NCBI RefSeq assembly: GCF_001691415.1
Contig: NZ_LRRR01000001.1
Span: forward strand, 372,001-436,000
Reading direction: 5' to 3'
Origin: Pararhodobacter sp. CCB-MM2
GTDB lineage: Bacteria; Pseudomonadota; Alphaproteobacteria; Rhodobacterales; Rhodobacteraceae
Length of the DNA: 64,000 bases
Part shown: piece after piece, positions 33,603 through 43,043 of the stretch
Position numbering within the stretch: the stretch's first letter is position 1
Layout of the letters: each line of letters starts with the position of its first letter
The notes under the pieces: model-generated
The model's input: only the letters and a program-made list of their open reading frames with translations
What the model was told of the DNA's origin: nothing
Database searches by the model: none
Translations under genes and position numbers: made by a program

Positions 33603-34238
33603 TTACTTCGACGGGGCCTTGCTGTCGACCGGGGCCTTGGGGGCCGAAGCCTGCGCGGGGGCCGGCGCCGGAGCAGCAGCAGGGCGCGGTGCCGGGGCGG
33701 CAGCTGCGGGCTGGGCCGCCGGCTGCGGGGCGGCAGCGCGCTGGGCCTGCGACGCGGCGGGCTGGCTGGCGCCAGCGAGCGGGTCGTCCTGACGCTGGAC
33801 CGAACCCTCGAAATGGGCACCGGATTCGATGGCGATGGTCTTGTGGATGATGTCGCCTTCGACGCGGGCGGTCGAGGTCAGGCGCACCTTCAGGCCACGC
33901 ACGCGACCGATGACACGGCCGTTGATGACAATGTCGTCGGCAATGATCTCACCGCGGATGGTGGCGCTTTCGCCCACGGTCAGCAGATGGGCGCGGATGT
34001 CGCCATCGACGACGCCTTCGATGACCACGTCACCCGAGGTGCGGATGTTGCCCGAGATCTGCAGGTCGGCCGACAGCACCGAGGCAGCCGGCTTGGCCTT
34101 CGGCGCAGCGGCCGGAGCAGCGGAACCGAAATCCATCGAGGGACGCGACGCCGGCGCCGAGGCCGGGGCCGACGATTCGGCGGGACGCTGAGCTTCGTTG
34201 CGTGCCGCGGTTTCGTTGATCCTGCTCTTAGAAAACAT
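33603..34238 (-). CDS. Bactofilin (polymer-forming cytoskeletal protein)
   Basis: A 211-residue protein with a central bactofilin beta-helix (about residues 55-150: SADLQISGNIRTSGDVVIEG, then repeats ending GEIIADDIVINGRVIGRVRG). It is flanked by an Ala/Pro/Ser-rich N-terminal tail and a long Ala/Gln/Pro-rich C-terminal tail (150-211). Bactofilins self-assemble into membrane-associated filaments that localise cell-wall enzymes. The start overlaps the end of the M23 peptidase gene by 11 bases, and the two are surely co-translated. An M23-bactofilin partnership is established in other bacteria. Confidence 0.93.
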   Translation of the reverse strand: MFSKSRINETAARNEAQRPAESSAPASAPASRPSMDFGSAAPAAAPKAKPAASVLSADLQISGNIRTSGDVVIEGVVDGDIRAHLLTVGESATIRGEIIADDIVINGRVIGRVRGLKVRLTSTARVEGDIIHKTIAIESGAHFEGSVQRQDDPLAGASQPAASQAQRAAAPQPAAQPAAAAPAPRPAAAPAPAPAQASAPKAPVDSKAPSK

Positions 34239-35559
34239 TCTGTGCAGCCCTTATGTAGGTCATTGGGTTGATGGGGTCGCCGCCAACTCGGATCTCGTAG
34301 TGCAGGTGCACGCCGGTGGATCGGCCTGTGCTGCCCATACCACCAACGCGATCCCCGCGCGAGACCCTTTGGCCCGTTGTCACGGCGATACTACTCATAT
34401 GCGCGTAGCGGGTTTCGAATCCGAAGTCGTGCTGGATGATGACGATGTTGCCATAACCGCTCTGACGGCCGGCAAAGGTCACGACGCCATCGGCGGTGGC
34501 ATGGATCGGCGTGCCGCGCGATCCGCCCCAGTCCTGCCCGGCATGCAGGCGGCGGCCACCGGTGATCGGGTCACGGCGATAGCCGAAGGCCGAGGTCAGC
34601 CGGGCCGAGCCGACCGGACGCGCAAACGGCGTCCGCTCCAGCGCGATGCGGTAAAGGTCGATCTCTTCCAACGCGGCCAGGACCGAGTTCGCCCGGACTT
34701 CGTCGCTATTGGGGTCAAGCGTGCCGGTCGTTGAAATCGAAATAGGCATAAGCGAAGCCGACCGCGTCTGATAACCCGCGCGGACCTGCCGCAGCAGCGA
34801 GTCGCTGGACAGCCCGGCAGCCGAGAACATGCGGTCCAACGGCTCGATCGCGCCTTCGATGGCGTCTTCCAGCTGGGTGAAGATCCGCGTGTTGCGGTCC
34901 TGGATCAGCCGGTATTCCAGCGCCAGATGCTGCGCTTCACGGGTCGCGTCGTCGGCGACGGTGCGGATCGTCTCGCGCTCATCGGCGGTGCGGTTCAGCG
35001 CAGCCAGCACGAAGTCCAGCGTCTGCTCCACCTCACCGAGGTTCTGCGTCGCCTCGGCCAGTTGGGCATTGGCGTCCAGCGCCTCCAGCTCGGCCACGCG
35101 GCTGATCGCCTCGTCACGCTCGTCCAAAGTGCCGCTCAGCGTGGTCTGCAGCGCGTCGATGCCGCGCGTCAGCTCGGCGTTGCGCTGCTCGCCTTCCATG
35201 ATAGCCGTCTGCATATGCGCGACGCGATCCATGGCCTCGCCAAAGCGGGTATGCGCGGCCTGCGCTTCGGCCAGCGCGCGATCGCGCTGGTCGGCCATGT
35301 CATTGAGACGCGTCTCGAAATAGCTTTGTTCCCGCCGCGTGTTCTCGCGCAGGTCGTTGGAGCCGACCACCTCGAAGAACATGATGGACGAGGCCACGAG
35401 GCTCCACGCCATGTAGCTGACGGTCCCCGTCAAGATCACGCCCTGCGACACGGGGCGCAAGCGGACAAAACGGGTGTTGGTTTCGGAACGCAGGAACAGG
35501 CGCTTTTCGGGCAGATATCGCTCGAGCGCGGCGTTCAGTTGGTCGATCCAGGCCCCCAC
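34228..35559 (-). CDS. M23-family peptidoglycan endopeptidase with membrane anchor and coiled coil
   Basis: A 443-residue cell-wall hydrolase. It has a cytoplasmic N-terminus of about 40 residues, one membrane helix (about 50-72, VILTGTVSYMAWSLVASSIM), a long coiled-coil stretch (about 85-260) and a C-terminal LytM/M23 domain with zinc ligands in HAGQDWGGSRG and HLHYEIRV. The metal-binding residues are all present, so it should be active. The start GTG at 35559 has AGGGGGA upstream; longer readings upstream are not protein-like. It overlaps the downstream bactofilin gene, which probably recruits it to sites of wall growth (inference). Confidence 0.9.
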   Translation of the reverse strand: MGAWIDQLNAALERYLPEKRLFLRSETNTRFVRLRPVSQGVILTGTVSYMAWSLVASSIMFFEVVGSNDLRENTRREQSYFETRLNDMADQRDRALAEAQAAHTRFGEAMDRVAHMQTAIMEGEQRNAELTRGIDALQTTLSGTLDERDEAISRVAELEALDANAQLAEATQNLGEVEQTLDFVLAALNRTADERETIRTVADDATREAQHLALEYRLIQDRNTRIFTQLEDAIEGAIEPLDRMFSAAGLSSDSLLRQVRAGYQTRSASLMPISISTTGTLDPNSDEVRANSVLAALEEIDLYRIALERTPFARPVGSARLTSAFGYRRDPITGGRRLHAGQDWGGSRGTPIHATADGVVTFAGRQSGYGNIVIIQHDFGFETRYAHMSSIAVTTGQRVSRGDRVGGMGSTGRSTGVHLHYEIRVGGDPINPMTYIRAAQNVF

Positions 35560-35699
35560 GGGTCCCCCTCTGGAATTGCTTGGCAGCACGTCCTTTGTTC
35601 GCGCGTACGCGAAATGGTGCGACTCTGTTAACGAGGACTCCCTGGTCAGGCAACCGTTTTGCCCACAGGGTTCCGCCCCACCGGGCAATAGCCCGCTCA

Positions 35700-35719
35700 T
35701 TCGGCAAAAAACCGCCGAA
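35700..35719 (-). terminator. Stem-loop after the DUF455 gene
   Basis: On the minus strand TTCGGC and GCCGAA pair around GGTTTTTT, just beyond the last gene of the leucine operon. The T-run is in the loop rather than after the stem, so terminator strength is uncertain. Confidence 0.4.
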
Positions 35720-35729
35720 AAAGAGTCGC

Positions 35730-36596
35730 TTAGGCGTTGGGATTGAACCGGGCGGGGTTCGTGGCCTGTTCTTGCGCCTCGTCCCCGGTCAGCGGCCAGT
35801 AGAAATCCGGGGGAATCCCCGCCTCGGCGCGTTTTTCCTCATTGAACGGCGGCTTCAGTGCGCCGTGGAAATAGCGCTTCACCAAGGTGTGGAAAGCGTC
35901 CTTCGGGTCCTCGTCATGGCGCCCGCAGAGGAAGTGGAACCATTTCGAGCCATAGGCGACATGGCCGACCTCTTCGGCATAGATCGTCTCCAGCGCCGCA
36001 ACCGCGCCATCAAGCCCCGCCTTGCGGAAGATCTCGATCATGCCGGGCGTCACATCGAGGCCCCGCGCCTCCAGCACCATCGGCACGACGGCCAGCCGTC
36101 CGAGGAAGTCATCCTTCGTATCCGCCGCCGCGCGCCACATGAAGGCATGCGCCGGCAGCGCGCCGTAGAACGAGCCCTGATCCTCGAGCACATCGCACAC
36201 GAGGTTGAAATGCTTGGATTCTTCCGCCGCAGACTTGACCCAGTCGTCATAGAACCCAACCGGCATCTTCACATGGGTGAAGCGCGCGATGATGTCCCAA
36301 TGCAGGTCGACGGCGTTGAGTTCGATATGCGCCACAGCATGAATCAGAGCGATCCGCCCCGCCGCCGAGCCGGGCCGGCGCCGCGGCATGTCACGCGGGT
36401 TGAGCAGTTCCGGCTTCTCGGGCCGCGCGGGCAAATCCGGCGGGTTGCCGGTGCCGATGGGCATCGGTGTCCCCGCCGCGCGCGCCGCGAACCAGGCCTC
36501 GGCGCAGCGCTTCGACAGCGCGGTCTTCGCGCGCCCGTCCGCCGTGTTCAGCACCGCATCGGCGCATTCGGCCAGCGTCGCGGGAATGTCAGTCAT
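35730..36596 (-). CDS. DUF455 ferritin-like protein
   Basis: A 288-residue protein with a ferritin-like four-helix fold. The carboxylate/histidine metal-site pattern shows in AVAHIELNAVDLHWDI and EESKHFNLV, with a later helix AALETIYAEEVGHVAYG completing the di-iron ligands. DUF455 proteins are predicted di-iron enzymes; some relatives hydroxylate tRNA (MiaE-like), but this family is uncharacterised. Its ATG follows the mccA stop directly (TGAATG), so it is translationally coupled to the leucine-degradation operon. A link to that pathway is not established. Confidence 0.88.
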   Translation of the reverse strand: MTDIPATLAECADAVLNTADGRAKTALSKRCAEAWFAARAAGTPMPIGTGNPPDLPARPEKPELLNPRDMPRRRPGSAAGRIALIHAVAHIELNAVDLHWDIIARFTHVKMPVGFYDDWVKSAAEESKHFNLVCDVLEDQGSFYGALPAHAFMWRAAADTKDDFLGRLAVVPMVLEARGLDVTPGMIEIFRKAGLDGAVAALETIYAEEVGHVAYGSKWFHFLCGRHDEDPKDAFHTLVKRYFHGALKPPFNEEKRAEAGIPPDFYWPLTGDEAQEQATNPARFNPNA

Positions 36597-38525
36597 TCAT
36601 TCGTCTTCCAGCGCGATGAGCGCCGCGCCCGCCTCGACCTGCTGACCGGCGCTTGCCAGCACCTCGGCCACGGTCCCGTCGCGCCCCGCGCTCAAGGTGT
36701 GTTCCATCTTCATCGCCTCGAGGATCGCAAGGCGCGCGCCCTTTTCCACCATCTCGCCGGGTTTGACAAACACCGCCTTCACGAGGCCCGGCATCGGCGC
36801 CAGCACGACCCCCGCCCCGGCCCCGTGATCCGCCGCCACGTCGAGCGGGTCCTTCACGGTGAAATGCACGGTCTGCGCGCCGAAGACGGAGACGGTATCA
36901 CCCTCGCGCAGTGCTTGCCCCTCGGCCCGCTCGCCGTTGACCCAGAGCGCACCGGCGCGGGCTTCGACCGACAATTCGGTGCCGTTCACGCGCACGATCC
37001 AGCCATTCGCGGCCTTCGCCACGGCGCAGGTGTATTCGGTCTCGCCCAGTTCCAGCACCACGCTCTGCCAGAGCGGCGCCCAGAGGGTGAAGCCCGCCAG
37101 CGCCCCCTGCCCGGTCCCCGCCGCCGCCAGTGCAGCCAAGGCCACCGTCGTGTCCGGCACCGGCGCCTCGGCGGTCAGCGCCTCGATGTCGCGGCCGATG
37201 AGACCCGTATCGACCTCGCCCGCCCGGAAGCCCTCGTGCCGGGTCAGCGCGCCGAGGAAGGCGAGGTTGGTGACCGAGCCCGCCACCTCCGTGCTTTCCA
37301 GCGCCGCGCGCAGACGGGCCAAGGCGACCGCGCGGGTCGGGCCATGGGTGATGACCTTGGCGATCATCGGGTCGTACCAAGGGCTGATCGTATCACCCTG
37401 CCGGACGCCGCTGTCGATCCGCGCCCCCTCGGGGAAACTGAGATGCGTGAGCGTCCCGGTCGCGGGCAGGAAGCCGGCCGGCACGTCCTCGGCATAGAGC
37501 CGCGCCTCGAAGGCATGGCCGGTGATGGTGAGTTCCTCCTGCGCGGCGGGCAGGCTCTCGCCCGAGGCGACACGCAGCTGCCATTCGACCAGATCGACCC
37601 CGGTGATAAGTTCAGTCACCGGATGCTCGACCTGCAGGCGGGTGTTCATCTCCATGAACCAGAAGCCGTCCGCGCGAAGGCCGTTCGAGCCGTCGACGAT
37701 GAACTCGACCGTGCCCGCGCCCTTGTAGCCGATCGCCTCGGCGGCGCGGGTGGCGGCAAGGCCCATCGCCGCGCGCATCTCCTCGGTCATGCCGGGCGCG
37801 GGCGCCTCCTCGATGACCTTCTGGTGGCGGCGCTGCAGCGAACAGTCGCGCTCGAAGAGATGCACTGCTTTCGTGCCGTCGCCGAAGACCTGCACCTCGA
37901 TATGCCGGGGTTGCTGGATGTATTTCTCGATGAGGACTGCGGGGTTGCCGAAGGCGGTCGAGGCCTCGCCCTGCGCGCTTTCCAGGGCGGCGGCGAAATC
38001 GCGGCTCACCTCGACCAGCCGCATCCCTTTGCCGCCCCCGCCCGCAACGGCCTTGATCAGCACCGGATAGCCGATCTCATCCGCCGCCGCCTGCAGATGC
38101 GCGGGGTCCTGGTTCTCGCCCATATAGCCCGGCACCACCGGGACTCCGGCCTTTTCCATCAATTGCTTGGCCGCGTCCTTCAACCCCATCGCCCGGATCG
38201 CGCTGGCCGAGGGGCCGATGAAGGTCAGGCCCGCGGCCTCGACCGCTTCGACGAAATCGGGGTTCTCAGAGAGGAAGCCATAGCCCGGATGGATCGCCTG
38301 CGCGCCGGTCTTCAGGGCGGCTTCGATGATCCGCTCGCCGCGCAGGTAGCTGTCCGCCGGACGCGGGCCGCCTATCAGCACGGCCTCGTCGGCCAGCGCG
38401 ACGTGAGCTGCGTTGGCATCGGCCTCGGAATAGACGGCGACGCTGCGCACGCCCATGGCGCGGGCCGAGCGGATCACGCGGCAGGCGATTTCCCCGCGGT
38501 TGGCGATGAGGATCGTGTCGAACAT
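36597..38525 (-). CDS. mccA: Methylcrotonoyl-CoA carboxylase alpha (biotin) subunit
   Basis: A 642-residue biotin carboxylase plus carrier protein. It fixes bicarbonate onto biotin and, with MccB, carboxylates 3-methylcrotonyl-CoA in leucine degradation. The biotin-carboxylase domain (about 1-450) has the start FDTILIANRGEIACRVIRSA, the ATP loop (AVAGGGGKGMRLV), the HPGYGFLSEN block and EMNTRLQVEHPVTE. The biotin site EAMKMEHTLSAG is at about residue 600. ATG at 38525 was chosen by family length, with GGAG eight bases upstream. The minus-strand operon order, ivd through mccB to mccA, supports MCC rather than propionyl-CoA carboxylase. Confidence 0.92.
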   Translation of the reverse strand: MFDTILIANRGEIACRVIRSARAMGVRSVAVYSEADANAAHVALADEAVLIGGPRPADSYLRGERIIEAALKTGAQAIHPGYGFLSENPDFVEAVEAAGLTFIGPSASAIRAMGLKDAAKQLMEKAGVPVVPGYMGENQDPAHLQAAADEIGYPVLIKAVAGGGGKGMRLVEVSRDFAAALESAQGEASTAFGNPAVLIEKYIQQPRHIEVQVFGDGTKAVHLFERDCSLQRRHQKVIEEAPAPGMTEEMRAAMGLAATRAAEAIGYKGAGTVEFIVDGSNGLRADGFWFMEMNTRLQVEHPVTELITGVDLVEWQLRVASGESLPAAQEELTITGHAFEARLYAEDVPAGFLPATGTLTHLSFPEGARIDSGVRQGDTISPWYDPMIAKVITHGPTRAVALARLRAALESTEVAGSVTNLAFLGALTRHEGFRAGEVDTGLIGRDIEALTAEAPVPDTTVALAALAAAGTGQGALAGFTLWAPLWQSVVLELGETEYTCAVAKAANGWIVRVNGTELSVEARAGALWVNGERAEGQALREGDTVSVFGAQTVHFTVKDPLDVAADHGAGAGVVLAPMPGLVKAVFVKPGEMVEKGARLAILEAMKMEHTLSAGRDGTVAEVLASAGQQVEAGAALIALEDE

Positions 38526-38630
38526 GGTCAGGCTCCGGTCAAACGACAAAGGCCCGCAGACCGTGGACGGTCGCAGGCTGACGAGTGGAATTGTGGGGAT
38601 AGGTCGCGGCGGCGGAAGCCCGCGGCCGGT

Positions 38631-39140
38631 TCAGGTGCAGAGGTCGCGTGGCACAGGCGAGATCAGTCGGTGCAACGGGACGCCATCCGCGAAGACCAAG
38701 GCCAGTCGCGCCCGCGGTTCGATGATGAACTCCAGCTCGCGGCTTTGCCAAACCTTGGTGCGCAAGGCGATCTCCGAGCGGATGCCCCACCAGGCCTCGG
38801 ACAGGCAGCGCGCACCGAGCACCGGCGGCGACGCCAGGCCCATGATCTGATGCTCGCGCCGGTCGTGCCCCGGGCAATCCAGCGTGACGGTGTCCCCATC
38901 GACGATCGACACCAGCTGACAGCCGACACTGGCATGCCCCGATCCGGCGATGGCATCCGCCACCGGAACGGCGGCCACGGCCAGCAAAAGGATCGCCAGA
39001 AGTCGCGGAAGAGACAGGCTGCGGCGCTTGCGCCGTCTGCGCACGCCCTGCGTCAGGCTGTGCCGCAGACCCGAGAGGTCGGCGGTGCGGCCCCCGTCGC
39101 GGGAGCGGTGTTGCACAGAGGGGCGAATGGCGTTGCGCAT
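38631..39140 (-). CDS. Degenerate staphylococcal-nuclease-like (SNase-fold) membrane-anchored protein
   Basis: A 169-residue protein with a basic N-terminus (RRRRKRR near residue 35), a membrane or signal segment (about 42-62, LLAILLLAVAAVPVADAI) and an extracytoplasmic thermonuclease-like domain (VSIVDGDTVTLDC corresponds to the calcium-binding strand). The arginine and glutamate of the catalytic core appear replaced: the strand after DGDT reads EHQIMGLASPPVLGA instead of the usual R...D-x-PE. It may therefore bind rather than cut. It lies inside the leucine operon between the ASCH gene and mccA, but a 279-base spacer upstream (39141-39419) may give it a promoter of its own. Confidence 0.7.
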   Translation of the reverse strand: MRNAIRPSVQHRSRDGGRTADLSGLRHSLTQGVRRRRKRRSLSLPRLLAILLLAVAAVPVADAIAGSGHASVGCQLVSIVDGDTVTLDCPGHDRREHQIMGLASPPVLGARCLSEAWWGIRSEIALRTKVWQSRELEFIIEPRARLALVFADGVPLHRLISPVPRDLCT

Positions 39141-39419
39141 GTGAGATAACCTGCGCGTGATTTGCGGCATGAATTTGGCACACGCCCCGGAAACCCGGCA
39201 CATTTGCGCCGCAAACGGGCTCATAACTTAAGGATTTTTCTGGATAATATTCATTAACCATTGAAATCTTTCGTGTTCCCAGACCCTTAGGAAGGCACCT
39301 GTTGCGGCGGCGTGTTAACTGTGTTTCCGGATATGGGCAAAAGCGCCCAGGCCGAGCACTCGCCCAAATCGCGAAAACAGACGCGGTCGACACCGTGGCT
39401 ATTGGGTCCAACTGAAGAA
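39141..39419. other. Spacer within the leucine operon, no gene seen
   Basis: This is the longest gap in the minus-strand operon. It is AT-richer near 39230-39280 (TTATTCATTAACC-like sequence). It probably contains a promoter for the SNase-like gene and mccA, but I cannot point to a convincing -35/-10 pair. No protein frame with a ribosome site is visible. Confidence 0.4.
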
Positions 39420-39836
39420 TCATGACAGCCCTCCGAGATCTTCGACGACCTCGAAATGCTCGATCATCATCGCCATGCCGGCCTCGAACCCACCATTGCG
39501 CGACAGGTACGCGCGGTAGCCTTGGCGCCAGTCGTCAAGGTCGCGGAACTCTCCTTGCGGCGAAACATGCGCCTCGGTGACATCCTCGAACGCCAGTTTC
39601 TCAACCCGCAAAGTCCGGGTCGCCAGCGCGGGGCGCCCTTGCCAATCAAGCGCAATGTCGATGCGCCCGACCGTCGGCAATCCTTCCGCAACGGCCCGAT
39701 CCCAGCCATCGCAACTGGCCGTCTTCCACCCCGACCGCATCAGCGCGAGGATCTCGGCATTGAGCGCCGCGCTGTCGCCTGGCGTATAGGCCACGGCGTC
39801 CGGGTAACGGTCGAAGGGATCGGGGCGCGCGGGCAT
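39420..39836 (-). CDS. ASCH-domain protein
   Basis: A 138-residue single-domain protein. The ASCH signature (GWKTASCDGWDRAVAEGLPTV, then TRTLRVEKLAFEDVTEAHV and a DLDDWRQGYRAYL helix) is visible. ASCH domains have a PUA-like fold and bind RNA or modified nucleosides; some are amidohydrolases acting on N4-acetylcytidine. Its start is six bases beyond the mccB stop, so it is cotranscribed with the leucine genes. A role in leucine degradation is not obvious. Confidence 0.8.
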   Translation of the reverse strand: MPARPDPFDRYPDAVAYTPGDSAALNAEILALMRSGWKTASCDGWDRAVAEGLPTVGRIDIALDWQGRPALATRTLRVEKLAFEDVTEAHVSPQGEFRDLDDWRQGYRAYLSRNGGFEAGMAMMIEHFEVVEDLGGLS

Positions 39837-39842
39837 CGCGGC

Positions 39843-41447
39843 TTACATCCGGAAGACGCCGAAGCGCGTGTCGGCAATCGGGGCGTTCAGCGCGGCCGAG
39901 AGCGAGAGCGCCAGCACCTGACGGGTCTTGCGCGGGTCGATGATGCCGTCGTCCCAGAGCCGGGCCGAGGCATAGAGCGGATGCGACTGGCGCTCGAACA
40001 TCTCGATCGTCGGGCGCTTGAACTCGGCCTCCTCGGCGGCGGACCATTGGCCGCCCGTCCGCTCGATCCCGTCGCGCTTGACGGTCGCCAGCACCCCGGC
40101 CGCCTGCTCGCCGCCCATCACCGAGATGCGCGAATTGGGCCAGGTCCACAGAAAGCGCGGCTGATAGGCGCGGCCCGACATGCCGTAATTCCCCGCCCCG
40201 AACGAGCCGCCGACGAGCATGGTGATCTTCGGCACTGAGGTCGTCGCCACCGCCGTCACCATCTTCGCGCCATGGCGGGCGATGCCCTCGTTCTCGTATT
40301 TTCGGCCGACCATGAAGCCGGTGATGTTTTGCAAGAAAACCAAGGGGATCTTGCGCTGTGAGCAGAGCTCGACGAAATGCGCGCCCTTGATCGCGGCCTC
40401 CGAGAACAGCACGCCATTGTTGGCGACGATGCCGACCGGCATGCCCATGACATGCGCGAAACCCGTCACCAAGGTCTCGCCGAAGCGCGGTTTGAACTCG
40501 TCGAAATAGGAGCCGTCTACTACGCGCGCGATGACCTCGCGGATGTCATAGGGCGTGCGCAGATCGGCGGGCACCGCGCCGAGGATCTCGTCGGGATCAT
40601 AGGCCGGATCGACGGGTTTCTGCAGCAGCACCGTCTCGGGCTTGCGGCGATTGAGCTGCGCCACGGCGCGACGGGCCAGGGCCAGCGCGTGGCTGTCATT
40701 CTCGGCGAGGTAGTCCGCGACGCCCGACAGGCGCGTATGCACATCGCCGCCGCCCAGATCCTCGGCCGAGACGACTTCGCCGGTCGCGGCCTTCACCAGA
40801 GGGGGGCCGGCAAGGAAGATCGTGCCCTGTTCCTTGACGATGATGGTCACGTCCGACATCGCGGGCACATAGGCGCCGCCCGCCGTGCAGGAGCCCATCA
40901 CAACCGCGATCTGCGGAATGCCGCGCGCGGACATATTGGCCTGATTGTAGAAGATCCGGCCGAAATGGTCGCGGTCGGGGAAGACCTCATCCTGATTGGG
41001 CAGGTTTGCGCCGCCGGAATCCACCAGATAGACGCAGGGCAGATTGTTCTCGGCGGCGATCTCCTGCGCGCGCAGGTGCTTTTTCACGGTCATCGGGTAA
41101 TAGGTCCCGCCCTTCACCGTGGCGTCGTTGCAGACGACCATCACCTCCATGCCATGCACGAGGCCGATGCCCGCGATTACGCCCGCGCCAGGCGCCGCAC
41201 CCTCGTACATGTCATGCGCCGCCGTCGCGCCGATCTCCAGGAACGGCGAGCCGGCATCCAGCAGGTTCGCGACGCGCTCACGCGGGGGCATCTTGCCGCG
41301 CGCGATATGGCGCTCGACGGATTTCGCCCCGCCGCCAGCCCCGGCCAGAGCCGCCGCCTGTGCGACGAGGTCCAGCGCCTGCAGATGCGCCGCGCGGTTG
41401 GCCTTGAAGCTGTCCGAGCCGGTGAGGATGTTGGATTGCAGTTTCAT
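39843..41447 (-). CDS. mccB: Methylcrotonoyl-CoA carboxylase beta (carboxyltransferase) subunit
   Basis: A 534-residue carboxyltransferase subunit that transfers the carboxyl group from biotin to 3-methylcrotonyl-CoA. Crotonase-fold halves are visible, with the two acyl-CoA/carboxybiotin oxyanion regions: [37 protein letters not shown], then the second half with [20 protein letters not shown] and [20 protein letters not shown]. Its ATG overlaps the stop of the upstream acyl-CoA synthetase gene (ATGA). It is separated from mccA by an ASCH and an SNase-like gene, an unusual interruption. Confidence 0.95.
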   Translation of the reverse strand: MKLQSNILTGSDSFKANRAAHLQALDLVAQAAALAGAGGGAKSVERHIARGKMPPRERVANLLDAGSPFLEIGATAAHDMYEGAAPGAGVIAGIGLVHGMEVMVVCNDATVKGGTYYPMTVKKHLRAQEIAAENNLPCVYLVDSGGANLPNQDEVFPDRDHFGRIFYNQANMSARGIPQIAVVMGSCTAGGAYVPAMSDVTIIVKEQGTIFLAGPPLVKAATGEVVSAEDLGGGDVHTRLSGVADYLAENDSHALALARRAVAQLNRRKPETVLLQKPVDPAYDPDEILGAVPADLRTPYDIREVIARVVDGSYFDEFKPRFGETLVTGFAHVMGMPVGIVANNGVLFSEAAIKGAHFVELCSQRKIPLVFLQNITGFMVGRKYENEGIARHGAKMVTAVATTSVPKITMLVGGSFGAGNYGMSGRAYQPRFLWTWPNSRISVMGGEQAAGVLATVKRDGIERTGGQWSAAEEAEFKRPTIEMFERQSHPLYASARLWDDGIIDPRKTRQVLALSLSAALNAPIADTRFGVFRM

Positions 41448-43003
41448 TGGTCAGTCTCCAGCGCGCGGCGTTTCAGCTCTTTGCGGATGATCTTGCCGGT
41501 GACAGTCATCGGCAGCTCGGTCTCGAAGCGCACCTCGCGCGGCACCAGATGGGCCGACAGACGGGTGCGCACATGGGTTTGCAGATCGGCTTCCGAGGCC
41601 TCGGCGCCGGGTTTCAGCACGACATAGGCGCGGACGCGTTCGGTGCGCGCAGGGTCCGGGACGCCAATCACGGCGGCCAGCATCACGGCGGGATGGCGCA
41701 GGAGGCAATCCTCGATCTCGGAAGGGCCGATGCGGTAGCCGGCCGAGGTGATCACGTCATCCTCGCGGCCGACGAAGCGCAGATAGCCGTCCTCCCATTG
41801 GCCGCGGTCGCCGGTCAGGAGCCAGTCGCCACGGAATTTCTCGGCGGTGGCCTCGGGTCGGTTCCAATACTCCAGCAGCATGGAGGCCGAGCCGCGTTTC
41901 ACCGCGATATCGCCCTCCTGCCCCTCGCCCAGCGGGCCTTCGGGGCCGAGGACCGCCAGCTCATGCCCCGGCACCGGCTTGCCGATGCAGCCGGGGCGCG
42001 CCGGGAACAGGGAGCCTGCCGAGGAGGCGATCATGTTGCACTCTGTCTGGCCGTAGAATTCGTTGATCGTCAGGCCGAAGGCGCGCTCGCCCCATGCCAG
42101 CATCTCGGCCCCCAGAGGCTCGCCGCCCGAGGCGACCGAGCGCAGGCCCGGCAACGCCATATCGGCGGCCTTGAGCATCTTCAGCGCGGTCGGCGGGAAG
42201 AAGACATTGCGCACGCCGCCCTCACGGATCACCTCGCGCGCGGCCTCGGGGGTGAACTTGGCCAGCCGCGCCGCGACCACCGGCACGCCAAGCGCGAGGC
42301 CCGGCATCAGCACATCGAAGAGCCCGCCGATCCACGCCCAATCCGCAGGCGTCCAGATCACGTCGCCGGGCTGGCCGAGGCGGTCATGGCTGATCTCGAC
42401 CCCGGGCAGATGGCCGGTGAGCACCCGATGACCATGCAGCGCGCCCTTCGGGGCGCCCGTGGTGCCCGAGGTGTAGATCAGGACGGCAGGGTCCTCGGGG
42501 CCGGTATCGGCGGGCTCAATGTCGTTGTCGTGGAGGTCCAGATGCTCGGGGATATGCGCGGTCACTGGCAGCGAGGACAGCAGCGCCGCCCCCTCGCCAT
42601 CGGTCAGAACATGCTGCGCACCGCTATCACCCAGCCGGGTCGCCAAGGCATCCGGGCCGAACAGCTTGAACAGCGGCAATGAGATCGCACCCAAGGTCCA
42701 GATCGCCAGATGCGCGGCGGCACACCATGTGTCCTGAGCGCGCAACACCGCCACGCGGTCACCCCGCGCCACGCCCTGATCGCTGAGGTAGCCCGCCAGC
42801 ATCCGCGCCCGGCGCGCCAGATCGCCATAGGACACATCCTTGCGCGCGCCCGACGACAGGTCGACCAGCGCCACGCGCTCGGGCTGGTCCAGCCAGTCGA
42901 AACAGGCCTGACGGGCCATGTTCAGCCGCGCGGGCAAGCCCCAACTGAAGCCCTGCACGAGGGCGTCGTAATCGCCCGAAGGCGACAGCATCGGTCGCGT
43001 CAT
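41444..43003 (-). CDS. AMP-dependent acyl-CoA synthetase of the leucine/isovalerate operon
   Basis: A 519-residue adenylate-forming acid:CoA ligase. The P-loop [20 protein letters not shown] is near residue 180; the [20 protein letters not shown] and [19 protein letters not shown] motifs and the catalytic lysine in [16 protein letters not shown] follow. It belongs to the acetyl/medium-chain acyl-CoA synthetase group, and the operon suggests isovalerate or another branched short-chain acid as substrate (inference). It overlaps mccB by four bases. There is one gene (DUF1311) between it and ivd. Confidence 0.9.
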   Translation of the reverse strand: MTRPMLSPSGDYDALVQGFSWGLPARLNMARQACFDWLDQPERVALVDLSSGARKDVSYGDLARRARMLAGYLSDQGVARGDRVAVLRAQDTWCAAAHLAIWTLGAISLPLFKLFGPDALATRLGDSGAQHVLTDGEGAALLSSLPVTAHIPEHLDLHDNDIEPADTGPEDPAVLIYTSGTTGAPKGALHGHRVLTGHLPGVEISHDRLGQPGDVIWTPADWAWIGGLFDVLMPGLALGVPVVAARLAKFTPEAAREVIREGGVRNVFFPPTALKMLKAADMALPGLRSVASGGEPLGAEMLAWGERAFGLTINEFYGQTECNMIASSAGSLFPARPGCIGKPVPGHELAVLGPEGPLGEGQEGDIAVKRGSASMLLEYWNRPEATAEKFRGDWLLTGDRGQWEDGYLRFVGREDDVITSAGYRIGPSEIEDCLLRHPAVMLAAVIGVPDPARTERVRAYVVLKPGAEASEADLQTHVRTRLSAHLVPREVRFETELPMTVTGKIIRKELKRRALETDQ

Positions 43004-43043
43004 GGCTGGCCTCCCTCCCCGGCCGGAACCGGGCGCCTCCCTG

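Noticed and set aside
35580-39149. Very long plus-strand open frame (about 1190 codons) antisense to the leucine operon
   Set aside because: It is a GC-rich shadow of mccA, the DUF455 gene and their neighbours; composition is dominated by Arg, Gly, His and Ala with no domain, while the opposite strand holds complete, recognisable enzymes.
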